Assembly (NCBI GenBank): GCA_017849575.1
Contig: JAFIGV010000015.1
Coordinates: forward strand, 248,001-312,000
DNA from: Flavipsychrobacter sp.
GTDB taxonomy: Bacteria > Bacteroidota > Bacteroidia > Chitinophagales > Chitinophagaceae
DNA: 64,000 nucleotides
Direction of reading: 5' to 3'
Shown here in pieces: positions 25,477 through 34,979 of the stretch (positions are counted from its first letter, which is position 1; the number at the start of each line of letters is the position of its first letter). The notes under the pieces were generated by a model that worked only from the letters and a program-made list of their open reading frames with translations, did not search any database and was not told the DNA's origin. The position numbers and the translations under genes were made by a program.

Positions 25477-26575
25477 CGTTAAAGCCTGTTACGTTTACGG
25501 TAATGCCGGTACAATGGGTATATTCATGCTCACCCACCACAATATCTGCGGCGGGGCTTACGACCTCGGCTTTATATACTTTCTCTACATTGGACTGGCG
25601 GATGATCTGTGCGCCCACCACGTCAATCCCTAAGCGTGTTTTTCTGCCGTCCACATACGCCTGTAAATTTCTGGTCACTTCACCCACTACCTGAGTAGGC
25701 ATAGCGTCCGTTAAAAGCGTAAGGTTCACCTCCAGCGCGTAGCTAATCATAACGGGGGCTTGTACCACGACAGTATCAGTCAAGGGGCGTACTTTATCGG
25801 CGTTGCATTTGGCAAATACCGCGTCTATGATTTCCGTAGCGGGCGGCTGACCGTCCATCATTAAGGGATAGATATTGACCTGCCCCGGTACAGGTGAAGT
25901 AACGGCAACGTCTATAATGGAGGGATGCGCAGACTTCGCAAAGAATTTATACGCTCCCTTACTTCCGGCATTGCTGAACCCGGCGGGGGCTAATTTGATA
26001 CGCTCCCTTAATTGCTCGTCGCCTTCCTCGTCTGCGCCGCCGTCGCTGGTGTCCAGGTTGGCGGCTGTAGTAATGTACGGTTGCGGGTCAAGTATCAGGG
26101 CTATGTCGACGGGCGCGTAGTTGTTGCCGATATTCCCCTCGGCTGTACATTCCGCTTTTATATCAACGGTAAGAACGCTGGCGGCAACCGCTTTTGTTTC
26201 CGTTATAATGAATATCGCCTGACCGTCCACACTTTGTACGCGGATGCCGGAAGGTATGACCAGGCTACCGTGACCCGCTACCAGTGTAAACCGTATCAAG
26301 CAACCCGCCTTGCTTGCCGGAAGGCGGCGAACGCCGACCAGCTCTCCGAGGTAATCCAATGCCGGGAAACGGGCAAAGGCTACGAGGTTTTGCAGGGCGG
26401 CTTCATTGATTGCCGTGCGTAGTAAATACTCGCGGTAAGCAAAGCCATTAATGAGCAAACGCTCCGCCTGCGCGGGAGCCAGTTTTTTACCCGTAGCGGT
26501 TTCATAATCGGCTATCATATCGTTTACAATAGCCGCCGCGTCTATATCAATAAATTGTGGTTTCGTTAATTCCAT
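25469..26575 (-). CDS. Baseplate wedge protein J
   Basis: 368-aa baseplate J-like wedge. A helical N-terminus (INGFAYREYLLRTAINEAA) precedes the conserved segment RFPALDYLGELVG-VRR. The motif DGGADEEGDEQLRERIKLAP and the C-terminal VVGAQIIRQSNVEKVYKAEV are family features. It forms the iris-like ring of the contractile baseplate with gp25 and GpI. The gene lies between a 220-aa unknown and GpI and is full length. Confidence 0.94.
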   Translation of the reverse strand: MELTKPQFIDIDAAAIVNDMIADYETATGKKLAPAQAERLLINGFAYREYLLRTAINEAALQNLVAFARFPALDYLGELVGVRRLPASKAGCLIRFTLVAGHGSLVIPSGIRVQSVDGQAIFIITETKAVAASVLTVDIKAECTAEGNIGNNYAPVDIALILDPQPYITTAANLDTSDGGADEEGDEQLRERIKLAPAGFSNAGSKGAYKFFAKSAHPSIIDVAVTSPVPGQVNIYPLMMDGQPPATEIIDAVFAKCNADKVRPLTDTVVVQAPVMISYALEVNLTLLTDAMPTQVVGEVTRNLQAYVDGRKTRLGIDVVGAQIIRQSNVEKVYKAEVVSPAADIVVGEHEYTHCTGITVNVTGFNDE

Positions 26576-26620
26576 TCCCCCTCTGCTTCTTACTCCGCTA
26601 AAACCCTAATCCTGTAAATC

Positions 26621-27283
26621 CTATGTGTCAAATCCTTTTGAAAAGCCAAAGCCAAAACCACCGGGCAATATCCCTGTTACGGATAGCTGTATAGCTGCGG
26701 GCGTTCCGGTAGAAAGTACCAGCAGGTTATTTTCTACCTGCCACGTCCCGTACTCCGGCCAGTACTGGTTAGCCCATACAAGTATATCCTCCACCGTTGC
26801 CGCCATATCTTCAGGGAAAGCGGGCAATACCTCTATGCCGTCTTTTATAAAATTGACATAGTAATATGCCTCCTGCTGCTTTTCCGGGATTGTCGCCGTA
26901 TATACATACTTCGATGTAGTGGTAACGGTCAGCGTTCCCTGCGTAGCCAGTCCCGTGTTCAGGTACAGCACTAACTTATTGCCGGTTATGAACCACTTGC
27001 CGTATATATACCAGTTTGCCTGAAGCCAGTTATACAACTCGTCATAGCTGGCAAAGCCGGTAGCAGGTATTTCGGGCAACATTTCCGCGCCGTCCAGTAT
27101 AAGCGAAACAAAGAGCCGTGAGGCGGTTGTTATATCCTGCGGTAATAACGCCTCCAGTATCAGCACCGTTGCCGTGCCGGCACTTACCGCCTGATTGTTC
27201 AAAACAAAATCGAGGCTCTCGGTCTTGGCATCACCGGAAAGCCGATAGCGTATGGTAAACTTTATGAACGTATTACTTGCCAA
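26621..27283 (-). CDS. Hypothetical baseplate-cluster protein with internal duplication
   Basis: 220-aa protein inserted between gp25-like and baseplate J genes, where P2 has no gene. Two tandem units of ~75 residues are recognisable: DGAEMLPEIP ... WYIYGKWFITGNKLVLYLNTG, and DGIEVLPAFP ... WPEYGTWQVENNLLVLSTG. The repeats are beta-rich with conserved Tyr-Gly and Trp positions, like small adhesive or structural domains. It overlaps the gp25 gene by 11 bp. It may be a baseplate decoration protein; I know of no family for it. Confidence 0.7.
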   Translation of the reverse strand: MASNTFIKFTIRYRLSGDAKTESLDFVLNNQAVSAGTATVLILEALLPQDITTASRLFVSLILDGAEMLPEIPATGFASYDELYNWLQANWYIYGKWFITGNKLVLYLNTGLATQGTLTVTTTSKYVYTATIPEKQQEAYYYVNFIKDGIEVLPAFPEDMAATVEDILVWANQYWPEYGTWQVENNLLVLSTGTPAAIQLSVTGILPGGFGFGFSKGFDT

Positions 27284-27566
27284 TTTCCAAATCGTGTGTT
27301 ATCCCTAATACTTCAATACGCGGCTCCCATTGGCGTATGGCTTCCAGCATTGCCTTCTTCATTTTCGGTAAGGCTATGTGTACCGGCTGGTCAATGTACA
27401 GGTACATATCACAGCCGAACTCCGGGCGTAGGGGATCGCTGCCCTTGCGGGTAAGCAGAATTAAGTTGACGCATTGCTTTACATCATTCAACCCCTCCTC
27501 AACGATACCCACGCCGCTAATGGATAACTGCCAGTCCGTCGCCTGTATGTCTTTCACCGTTGCCAC
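27273..27566 (-). CDS. Baseplate wedge protein gp25-like (GpW, P2)
   Basis: 97-aa protein of the gp25/GpW baseplate family (annotated lysozyme-like in Pfam). The visible family core is the ILLTRKGSDPLRPEFGCDMY segment. It joins the sheath initiator region to the wedge. It shares one base with the spike gene upstream and overlaps the 220-aa gene by 11 bp. Size and location are those expected in P2-like tails. Confidence 0.93.
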   Translation of the reverse strand: MATVKDIQATDWQLSISGVGIVEEGLNDVKQCVNLILLTRKGSDPLRPEFGCDMYLYIDQPVHIALPKMKKAMLEAIRQWEPRIEVLGITHDLEIGK

Positions 27567-28207
27567 TATGGTATGGACGGAGTAGTTGCCCCGCCGCCGC
27601 TCGGAGCGGTATGTTTATGCGTTAATAAACTGATTGCGCCTGCCTTTACATCGCCGGAAGCGGTAACAGCCGCCGCCGTGATAGTACCGGTTACGTCGAG
27701 GTTGCCGGTAGCCTGCGCATTGGGCGCGTCAATCTTTACGGATGCCGCCTTTACCGTTGCATTGCCCTGCGCCTCGACGTTTACCTCATTTGCTTTTACC
27801 ATTGCCTTTTGCGTTACGGTAATATTTGCTTCCTTACATTCCACGTTCAGTGTTTCGTCACTGGTAATTTTTATATCACCTTTAATCAGGAGCGATAAAG
27901 TTTTAGTATTCCGGTCATACTCAATAGACGAGTTATCGGCAAAATGAATAACGAGCTTACCTTCTGCCGCACCGGCGGGCTGCTCCTGCTCATCATAGAC
28001 CGCGCCGCCGATAACGCCGTACTCGCAATGCTCGTCCATGATGCACCATACATGCTCGTTCACGTCAAAGGGAAAGGAGTATTTATCCTTCAAAGATTTT
28101 TGTACGCTCATAGGCAGCCAGCCGCTCGGCACATCGTCATCCTGAAAATGCACCTTTGCCAGCCCCTTTGCCGCGTCCACCTCACATATCAATCCAAACT
28201 TTAACAC
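27566..28207 (-). CDS. Baseplate spike protein GpV-like
   Basis: A 213-aa protein with an N-terminal OB-fold region (residues ~1-70, KVHFQDDDVPSGWLPMSV). A repetitive beta-helix follows, with alternating short strands (NVECKEANITVTQKAMVKAN). A C-terminal THKHTAPSGGGATTPS tail resembles the tip of P2 gpV and related spikes, which pierce the outer membrane. His residues in THKHT could bind the apical metal. It lies between the GpD and gp25 genes. Confidence 0.92.
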   Translation of the reverse strand: MLKFGLICEVDAAKGLAKVHFQDDDVPSGWLPMSVQKSLKDKYSFPFDVNEHVWCIMDEHCEYGVIGGAVYDEQEQPAGAAEGKLVIHFADNSSIEYDRNTKTLSLLIKGDIKITSDETLNVECKEANITVTQKAMVKANEVNVEAQGNATVKAASVKIDAPNAQATGNLDVTGTITAAAVTASGDVKAGAISLLTHKHTAPSGGGATTPSIP

Positions 28208-28210
28208 GCT

Positions 28211-29221
28211 CTATTTCTTTTTGCTTTTGTGTTTGCTTTCGGGAACTGTGCCGATACGTTTCAGTTCCGCCTCCGTACCGTAAGCTATACCCTTATCCAG
28301 CGTATGATGCGAAGCGGTAACATGGTATGTGCCGGATAGTACGCCTAACCCGGTCAGCTCTATGTTTTGCCCTGCTACCAACAGCACGTTACCCGGCGTT
28401 ACAACGGTTCCCGTTTTTTCATGCGTATTTGCCCGGTGCAATGCCGCCTTTGCTTTTGCCTCCGCCTGCTGCTTGTTTTCCGCCTTGCTGCGTATCTCCA
28501 GTTGCTCCCCGCCGTCGTCAGCTTCGCTATGGCTGACCAGCTCGTTTTTCTGCGTATTGTGGTATCGGGATTTTGCGCCCTTATAGGTATCCATTGTTTT
28601 ATCCCGGAATGAAAAACTGATAAGGTCTGTTCTGTCCAGCGTCAGGACTTTACCACGCGCCTCTAAATCATACATGGAAGTAAAGACAAGGGTTTTATCC
28701 CGGACGCTGAATACATAGCCGTAATCAAGGCTTAAACGCCGTAAGAAGGCAAGGCTGGTTTCCCGGTGCTGCATGACCCGACCGATACGGATATTGTCGA
28801 TTTTACCGGATACCTGGAAGCCAGCGTTTGAGGCTACGGTGCGTATCACTTCGGAGAGACTTTTGTTTTCGTGCGCGTAGCTTTTCTTAGTGCGGATGCC
28901 GGAATGAATACCGGCGGCAAGCCCTTTGATACATACTATATCCGGCGGCGCAGAAAATTCTATCTCGTCTATCATAAACGAGCCGCAGGACAGTACAGCT
29001 CCGCCCGCCATGCCTATCTCCGCTTTGATAACGCTGCCTTTCGTCGGATACCATTCATTTTGCCACAGCCTGTCCACGTCCTCCAACTGGATTTCCAGCT
29101 CGTCGCTTTTGCCTTCCGTTTTATCGGTATAGGACAGCGACAACAGATGCTTGCTTATATCTGCGGTAATGTTCTTACCGTCATACAGTACTTTAAAATA
29201 TGGTCTGGGTGCAATGCTCAT
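28211..29221 (-). CDS. Baseplate hub/late control protein GpD-like
   Basis: 336-aa P2 gpD-like hub (PF05954). The N-terminal part (RPYFKVLYDGKNITADISKHL) and the segment LSYTDKTEGKSDELEIQLED are family features. A later region, LDRTDLISFSF, leads into a hub barrel, and the C-terminus is very basic. It forms the ring into which the spike docks. It starts one base before the GpX gene stop, a tight coupling typical of these operons. Confidence 0.93.
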   Translation of the reverse strand: MSIAPRPYFKVLYDGKNITADISKHLLSLSYTDKTEGKSDELEIQLEDVDRLWQNEWYPTKGSVIKAEIGMAGGAVLSCGSFMIDEIEFSAPPDIVCIKGLAAGIHSGIRTKKSYAHENKSLSEVIRTVASNAGFQVSGKIDNIRIGRVMQHRETSLAFLRRLSLDYGYVFSVRDKTLVFTSMYDLEARGKVLTLDRTDLISFSFRDKTMDTYKGAKSRYHNTQKNELVSHSEADDGGEQLEIRSKAENKQQAEAKAKAALHRANTHEKTGTVVTPGNVLLVAGQNIELTGLGVLSGTYHVTASHHTLDKGIAYGTEAELKRIGTVPESKHKSKKK

Positions 29222-29446
29222 TTAAAAAATTCTTTTCCACGGCGGTAATAATTCCGCGTCCGTCTTTACTGCCGTTTCCTCCAGAATGGGTATGTCCAGT
29301 ACCGTCCCACCTTCCAGTCTTGCAGTAATGGGAACACCGGGGTTGGCGGCAATGATGATATGGGCAAGGTCAGCCCTGCCGTATGCTTTATATGCAACTG
29401 TGTCCCAACGTTCGCCGTCCTGTACGGTGTATTGTGTATTTGCCAT
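29222..29446 (-). CDS. Tail protein X (P2 gpX, LysM-like)
   Basis: 74-aa protein with a LysM-like core (YTVQDGERWDTVAYKAYG, then IIIAANPGV) and a proline-ending C-terminus. This is the P2 gpX family, a small tail-terminator or baseplate accessory. It lies between GpU and GpD genes, as in P2-like tails. Confidence 0.93.
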   Translation of the reverse strand: MANTQYTVQDGERWDTVAYKAYGRADLAHIIIAANPGVPITARLEGGTVLDIPILEETAVKTDAELLPPWKRIF

Positions 29447-29456
29447 CTTATAAACC

Positions 29457-30323
29457 CTATCTGCGGCGCGTTATCACGTTATTGAATAAAGGAATAGACG
29501 CACCGTACATACTGCGCATAGCCGCCTGCAGGTAGGTGTTGGCGTCCTTTAAATCCTGTATGTTATTGATAGGAAACAACGCCTTTATAGAACTGAATCT
29601 GCCGGACACATTTTGCGCGGAGCCTTGCAAGCCGGTATAAATACCTTGTAAGGACTGCGCGTTCGTTAGCTTGTCGTTCAGGTCGTTGATGGCTTTGTTC
29701 CCTTTATCGCAGGCGTTCTTTATTTTCTGCTCAAGGGTAGCCTGGCTCGATACGTTGTTTTCATAATCGCTCACCAGCCCGTCTATTTCGTTTGCCTGCT
29801 GCGCGGTTTCCGTTACGTTCTTTGCCGCCTTTGCGGTATCCGTTAGAGGTTGCGGCGGTCTGCTTACTACCGGCTTTTTATCCCCGGTGGCAAAGGCATT
29901 TTTACGCGCCGCCTGTTGTTGCTGTTCTTCTTTGGAATAAGGGACAAATTCTTTGAGTGAAAGCGTAACGGTAGCCTGTACGATTGTACCGTCGGCAAGG
30001 GCATGATCTACGGTATAAGGAGCGGCAATAATTACATAGTCGGAAACATAAGTGCCGTCGCCCATTAGGAGCGGGAGTATCTCGCCGTCCGTTTTTGCTT
30101 TCTCTAATTGGGTAAGTTCCTGTGCCGGGTTGCAGAATTTGGCGTGTAAGCGAAAAGTAAGTGTTAGCTCTTGTAACGTGTCGCCGGTTTTCTGTAAACG
30201 CGGCTTGCCGTCAATAAGTGCATGCTCGCTATAAGATGCCTCATTGCCGTCCACGCTCCATGCCTCAAATCCTTTCAGCCCCTCAAAAACAATGTCCCCC
30301 AACTGGCAATACATGGTACGCAA
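29457..30323 (-). CDS. Tail protein GpU-like with long C-terminal extension
   Basis: 288-aa protein. The first ~135 residues match P2 gpU: CQLGDIVFEGLKGFEAW, then a conserved KPRLQKTGDTLQELTL region. The remaining ~150 residues form a Gln/Ala/Asn-rich helical coil, making it about twice the usual ~150-aa length. GpU associates with the tail end. The extension could be a lineage-specific addition. The gene is separated from the tape measure by an inserted nuclease-ATPase gene, whereas the two are adjacent in relatives. Confidence 0.88.
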   Translation of the reverse strand: MRTMYCQLGDIVFEGLKGFEAWSVDGNEASYSEHALIDGKPRLQKTGDTLQELTLTFRLHAKFCNPAQELTQLEKAKTDGEILPLLMGDGTYVSDYVIIAAPYTVDHALADGTIVQATVTLSLKEFVPYSKEEQQQQAARKNAFATGDKKPVVSRPPQPLTDTAKAAKNVTETAQQANEIDGLVSDYENNVSSQATLEQKIKNACDKGNKAINDLNDKLTNAQSLQGIYTGLQGSAQNVSGRFSSIKALFPINNIQDLKDANTYLQAAMRSMYGASIPLFNNVITRRR

Positions 30324-30411
30324 GTTCAGAAGATAGTAATATTGATATTAGACAGAATTTTGTGCGCATCACATTCCTAAATCTTCCTGATACGTGTGTG
30401 ACATGTTATGT

Positions 30412-32892
30412 CTATGTTATACCCATTTTAGAAATTTCAAGCTCTACTCCTTCTTTGACATTGTCAATTATAGAGCCATACACAGTAATTACCTGCGCTG
30501 ACTGTTTGTCTTCCATAGCTTTTAGGTAATTCAAAAATAACCGAACAGCTTCGACCCTTTGTTGGATATTTCTCGTGCCATTATCCTGCGCGGGTGGAAA
30601 GGCAGCCTTAATAATGTCAAAATGTTGCGAATCATAGACCGGTGTATCCTGAATAATAATATCCCAATAATGAAACTTGTGAACTAATTCTTTTAAATAG
30701 TAATGTCCCTTTGCGGTCAACCCTATATTAAAATTTGAAGGCACTTCATACCAAAGAACATCTGTCAAATTTTCATCAGTGTCTATTAATGCGGCTTTTA
30801 TCAAGCTCGATAATGCTTCATTTATCGAATTTATTCTGTAACCAAGAGCAGTGAGTTTTTCACTAAGTATCGAGTTAGGAATTAATCTTTCGGTGTAACT
30901 TTTCTTCTCAATAAAATCATTTAAATCTTGCAAAATATAGGATTTAATGAAATGATCAGTAGAGTCAACAGGGGGAATTAAAAGGTTGTACAATGAACTA
31001 ATTTCTGAGTTATAATATAACCTATTCTGAAGGCTAACAGATTTTACGAACTCATGCATTGGAATTACTGACCGGGGCTCGTGGCCTTGTTCATTTCGGT
31101 ATTTCTCTCTTAGGATATATTCAGACACTTTTGTATGACCAGATGTTAAAAAGCTTTTGAATAGTCGAAGCCCTTCCCTTATATTGGGATATGTTGTATG
31201 GTTTAGAAAATCAATAACACGTTTGTTGTCTGTTGATAATATAGAATTTTTTAAACCCGCTAAAAAATGTACAATGTCATCCGATGAAAACTCTATATTA
31301 TATCCTTTTTGATTAACACCCCGAACTTTTTTCTCCAATTCCGGAACTTTTTGCAATGCAAAGTCAATTCTTTTCTGAAGTATCTCAGCATAGTTAGGCG
31401 CGGTTATATGATAAACATTGCTTTCGTAAGCATCGAATGGCGGCGAGTTCTGCCATTTATAATAATATCCTTCTCTAAGTGATATTAGAGTTCCACAAAG
31501 TGTTGCTTTAGTTAACGAGTGGGCAAATACAAATAACTTTTTCTGTATTTCATCATTAAATTGATCAGCATTATCAATTATTACTATCAATCTTTTCCTT
31601 CTTTCCCTAATCAGATATTTTGATAGTAATTCTAAGTGCTTCGCAGGATTTTTTAACTGCTCCTGTAAAAAAGTTGCAAGCGATTTGTTATATGCCGCCT
31701 CATCATTTGCCTTTTCATATTGCCAAATACTTTCATCGTTTCTTTTTATTTCGGTCAAATAAATCCTTCCCAAAACTTTCAAAGAGTGTAATTCAAGAGC
31801 CTCATACTTCTGATATATCTTTTGCAAGATTTCTGAGGCAATTTGTGCTGGCTCAAAATTTTCCTTTTCTTCAAAAAATTTTCGGAAGTCGATGTAAACC
31901 AAGAAATGATTTTCGATTTCCTCATCCTTTAATTTGTATTTAAACAAATGATTTATGAAGGTAGTTTTCCCGGCTCCTTTTGAGCCAATTATAATAATAG
32001 GTTTAGGAGGATAGTTGTTTCTAATTGAGATTTCCTCGGAATTAATCTCCCCCGATATTTGAGATGCGATGCTGTCGGAATTAACTGCGGGAATAATCTG
32101 CCCAATTTTGGGAGCATAGTCTCCAAAAAGGCGCTCTATCTCATCCTTATTTTTCTTTGTCTCTTTGTTCTCAACAAAACAATATTTGATAAATTCTTCA
32201 TCATCTTCTCGCTCCTCTGAAAATATCTCCCCAAATATTTTGTCTATAATTGGCGTTATATTTGCGCTTAAGGAGTTTCTTATTAATTCTTTGTCTTTAT
32301 CAATCAAAGTTGATAAAATCGTTTTAGATTGAAATTGTGCTATTGGCAAATCGTATTTAAATCCACCGTTATTAATGATTCCCAACTTTGAAAGATTTTC
32401 ATAGAACTCTATGAATCGATTTTCAATATCTTCTATCCCATTAAATAAAAGACAACTATTTTCTTTCCAAGGCTTGTTATCCGTATTAAATGCTTTTAAA
32501 AAAATAAATTGGTAGCCATTCGTAACAACTCCATAAGGAATACTTTCATCTATGCAATAAGTTCTTATCTGTTGAATTTGTTCCTTATTGCCGCTCAATA
32601 ATGAATTTAGAGTCGCATGTTTATGGTTTTTGGGAAGCTTCAATTCAATAAATTGCCTTTTAGCTTCTACAATAAAATGAACACCAGGAATTGAAACTTT
32701 ATAATCAAAATAGCCGGAAGATACATGTCCTTCCCGCCTTATATCTTCTTCCTGCCAGCCTAACACGTTTATTAATAGATAATCTATTAGCTTTGAGCGG
32801 GTATCGGACTCGGTTAAATCTTCTTCAATATAGTTGTTATAAACCTGTTTATAGGTGTCAAATGCTAACTTGGAGTCGTCTATGTTTGTCAT
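30412..32892 (-). CDS. Putative nuclease-STAND-type ATPase defence protein (cargo)
   Basis: 826-aa protein interrupting the tail operon. Residues ~1-170 form an HsdR-N-like PD-(D/E)xK nuclease domain: GYFDYKV-IPGVHFIVEAKR supplies the Asp and the Glu-x-Lys. An NTPase domain follows, with Walker A IGSKGAGKTTFINHLF near residue 307 and Walker B LIVIIDNADQF near 436. The C-terminal ~350 residues are helical with a likely winged-helix segment (LIPNSILSEKLTALGYR). Nuclease-NTPase-sensor order is the plan of Avs-like and related STAND proteins, but I cannot assign a subfamily. It is much more AT-rich than the tail genes and has its own promoter-like box. It is probably a moron for anti-phage defence. 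Confidence 0.75.
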   Translation of the reverse strand: MTNIDDSKLAFDTYKQVYNNYIEEDLTESDTRSKLIDYLLINVLGWQEEDIRREGHVSSGYFDYKVSIPGVHFIVEAKRQFIELKLPKNHKHATLNSLLSGNKEQIQQIRTYCIDESIPYGVVTNGYQFIFLKAFNTDNKPWKENSCLLFNGIEDIENRFIEFYENLSKLGIINNGGFKYDLPIAQFQSKTILSTLIDKDKELIRNSLSANITPIIDKIFGEIFSEEREDDEEFIKYCFVENKETKKNKDEIERLFGDYAPKIGQIIPAVNSDSIASQISGEINSEEISIRNNYPPKPIIIIGSKGAGKTTFINHLFKYKLKDEEIENHFLVYIDFRKFFEEKENFEPAQIASEILQKIYQKYEALELHSLKVLGRIYLTEIKRNDESIWQYEKANDEAAYNKSLATFLQEQLKNPAKHLELLSKYLIRERRKRLIVIIDNADQFNDEIQKKLFVFAHSLTKATLCGTLISLREGYYYKWQNSPPFDAYESNVYHITAPNYAEILQKRIDFALQKVPELEKKVRGVNQKGYNIEFSSDDIVHFLAGLKNSILSTDNKRVIDFLNHTTYPNIREGLRLFKSFLTSGHTKVSEYILREKYRNEQGHEPRSVIPMHEFVKSVSLQNRLYYNSEISSLYNLLIPPVDSTDHFIKSYILQDLNDFIEKKSYTERLIPNSILSEKLTALGYRINSINEALSSLIKAALIDTDENLTDVLWYEVPSNFNIGLTAKGHYYLKELVHKFHYWDIIIQDTPVYDSQHFDIIKAAFPPAQDNGTRNIQQRVEAVRLFLNYLKAMEDKQSAQVITVYGSIIDNVKEGVELEISKMGIT

Positions 32893-32937
32893 ATTGAAGT
32901 TATGGGCTAATATAATTTGCGTCTATGATTTACTGCG

Positions 32938-32945
32938 CAAATATA
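32938..32945 (-). promoter_or_regulatory. Bacteroidota -7 box for the nuclease-ATPase cargo gene
   Basis: TATATTTG on the minus strand matches the TAnnTTTG -7 consensus and lies 46 bp upstream of the cargo gene's ATG, in the AT-rich gap after the tape measure. The -33 TTTG element is not clear. Independent transcription in a lysogen would be expected of a moron. Confidence 0.5.
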
Positions 32946-33002
32946 TCTATATGTAGCGTACATAACTTTATTTACTGCCGTTATGGTGGATTAATATTAG
33001 CC

Positions 33003-34979
33003 TCAATAACTAATCCTTTTCATCCTTGCCTCATAATCCTTCATCATCTTTTCAAATTGCCGCTTCATTTCGGAAGTCAGTATATTAGCGTCCTTAGCCG
33101 TCGCGCCACCGCTTAAATGAATGACCGGCGCAAAATGTATAGTAACATTTCCCTGAGCGTTATTGCCGAATACGGGAACCGGTGAGAAGGGCTGCCCCTT
33201 AAACTGAAACACCTGCGCCGTTACCCGGCTCATGGCATTTATCAGCGGGGTGGCTTTAATGCTTTGTGCTATCGTTTCTACCAAGCGGATACGGTGAATA
33301 TCCTTTAACGCACCAGTCTTAGCGGGTGAGAAGGGCAGGTAATCCCTTATCTTGCTCACCATGCCTCTAATCGCTTCAATAGGTTTATGCGCTACGCTCG
33401 TTATACCTTTCCAGATACTGTCCACGATATTTTTACCGGCGTTCCAGAACGTCGCGCCTAAACCGAACACCCAGGAGACAAAGCCGCTAAAGATTGCCCT
33501 AACCCGGTTCCATAAGTTACCGAACCACGCGGTGATCCTGTCCCAATGTTTTATGACCAATCCTTGCGGTGTGTAATTCAGGAGCAGGGATTTGATGCCG
33601 TCCCACCCGGCTCTGAATATTGCCTTTAACCCTGTCCATAAAGCGGTAAACCATGCCCGTATCTTATCCCAATGCTTTATGACCAAGCCATGCGGCGTAT
33701 AGTTAAAGAACAGGTATTTTATGGCATCCCATCCAATTTTGCATATAGCCTTCAGCTTATCCCATAAGCTGCCGAACCAAGCCGTAATCTTACTCCAGTG
33801 CTGAATGATAAGCCCCGCCGGTGTATAATTGAAAAACAGCCCTTTGATACCTTCCCATGCCTGCCGGAATACCTTTGTAACCTGCGCCCACAAGCGACTA
33901 AAAAACGCTTTTATAGCGTCCCAATACTTATAAATCAGGAACGCCGCCGTTGCTATTGCCGCAATAGCCAGCAACATAGGATTGGCAAGGAATAACCTGC
34001 CGATGAATAATACCGCCTTGCTGACAAAGCCTAACGCGCTGGTCAGTCCCTGGAATACCTTAGTGCCGACACTTACCAATTTCATGACACCGCCGAATGC
34101 AAAGGACAAACCGGATAAGCCCAAATTCAGCGCGGCAAACGCTGCCACGCCTAACATGATTTTCTTTGTGAGTTCCGGGTTCTTTTCTATCCAGCTTTGT
34201 AACTTATCCAGTAAAGGCGTTACCCGTTTAAACAATTCATTGACGGAGGGGATAAGGGTTTTACCTAATGCAGCCGCAGCCATTTTGAAGTTATCCTGCA
34301 AAGTGGATAGTTGCCCATACATGGTTTTGCTTTGCTCCTCGATACCACCGGCGAAATAGGTATCACCGATTTTCTGCAAATACTTTTCAATGCTGGCAGC
34401 GTCTTTTGCAATAGTGGTCTTTACCCCGCGAAACAGGAAAGTAACTTTATCGTTTGTGGAACTGGCTTTGATACCGAACTCCTTTAAACGTTCAAATTCG
34501 CCGGTGGTTGCGTCGGTTACTGCCTCGATCATGTCGTTAAGGCTCTTACCCATTGCCGAGGCGGTGTTGCCGTATGATTGCAGGGATTTGTTAGACGGGT
34601 CAAGCCCCATGTTCTTCAGCTTGATAAACCCGCCCATCACTTCCTCCAGACCGTAAGGGGTGCGGGCTGCAAAATCATTGATAACCTTAAAGGCTTTTTC
34701 CGTTTCCTTTATGTTTCCGCCTAACGCTGTTTTTAAGGCGACCTGCAATTTCTCCATGTCCGCCGCCGCCTTCAAAGGAGCGGCAAGAAGCCCCGCCGTA
34801 GCCAGTCCTATCCCCCCGGTTTCCTTACCGAAGGCAAAGGCGGATTTACCTAACGCCTCTGTCTTTTCGCTTAGGGTTTTCAGCTTGGATACAGACCGGC
34901 TAACAGCCTGGCTGATGCCCGCCGTCATCTTATCATAGGCGCTCAGTACGACCGCTATCTTTATGGTCTTATCCGCCAT
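33003..34979 (-). CDS. Tail tape measure protein
   Basis: 658-aa tape measure protein, setting tail length. The N-terminal ~240 residues have the PhageMin_Tail region (GFIKLKNMGLDPSNKSLQSYG, truncated here, with ATTGEFERLKEFGIK). A hydrophobic segment near ~285-345 follows. Then there are at least three tandem copies of a 42-residue unit around NYTPxGLxIxHWxxIxAWFxx, with W-rich helices, at ~365-530. The C-terminus has FSPAKTGAL, a common end motif. Start ATG overlaps the GpE-like frame. The repeat number probably varies with tail length. Confidence 0.93.
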   Translation of the reverse strand: MADKTIKIAVVLSAYDKMTAGISQAVSRSVSKLKTLSEKTEALGKSAFAFGKETGGIGLATAGLLAAPLKAAADMEKLQVALKTALGGNIKETEKAFKVINDFAARTPYGLEEVMGGFIKLKNMGLDPSNKSLQSYGNTASAMGKSLNDMIEAVTDATTGEFERLKEFGIKASSTNDKVTFLFRGVKTTIAKDAASIEKYLQKIGDTYFAGGIEEQSKTMYGQLSTLQDNFKMAAAALGKTLIPSVNELFKRVTPLLDKLQSWIEKNPELTKKIMLGVAAFAALNLGLSGLSFAFGGVMKLVSVGTKVFQGLTSALGFVSKAVLFIGRLFLANPMLLAIAAIATAAFLIYKYWDAIKAFFSRLWAQVTKVFRQAWEGIKGLFFNYTPAGLIIQHWSKITAWFGSLWDKLKAICKIGWDAIKYLFFNYTPHGLVIKHWDKIRAWFTALWTGLKAIFRAGWDGIKSLLLNYTPQGLVIKHWDRITAWFGNLWNRVRAIFSGFVSWVFGLGATFWNAGKNIVDSIWKGITSVAHKPIEAIRGMVSKIRDYLPFSPAKTGALKDIHRIRLVETIAQSIKATPLINAMSRVTAQVFQFKGQPFSPVPVFGNNAQGNVTIHFAPVIHLSGGATAKDANILTSEMKRQFEKMMKDYEARMKRISY

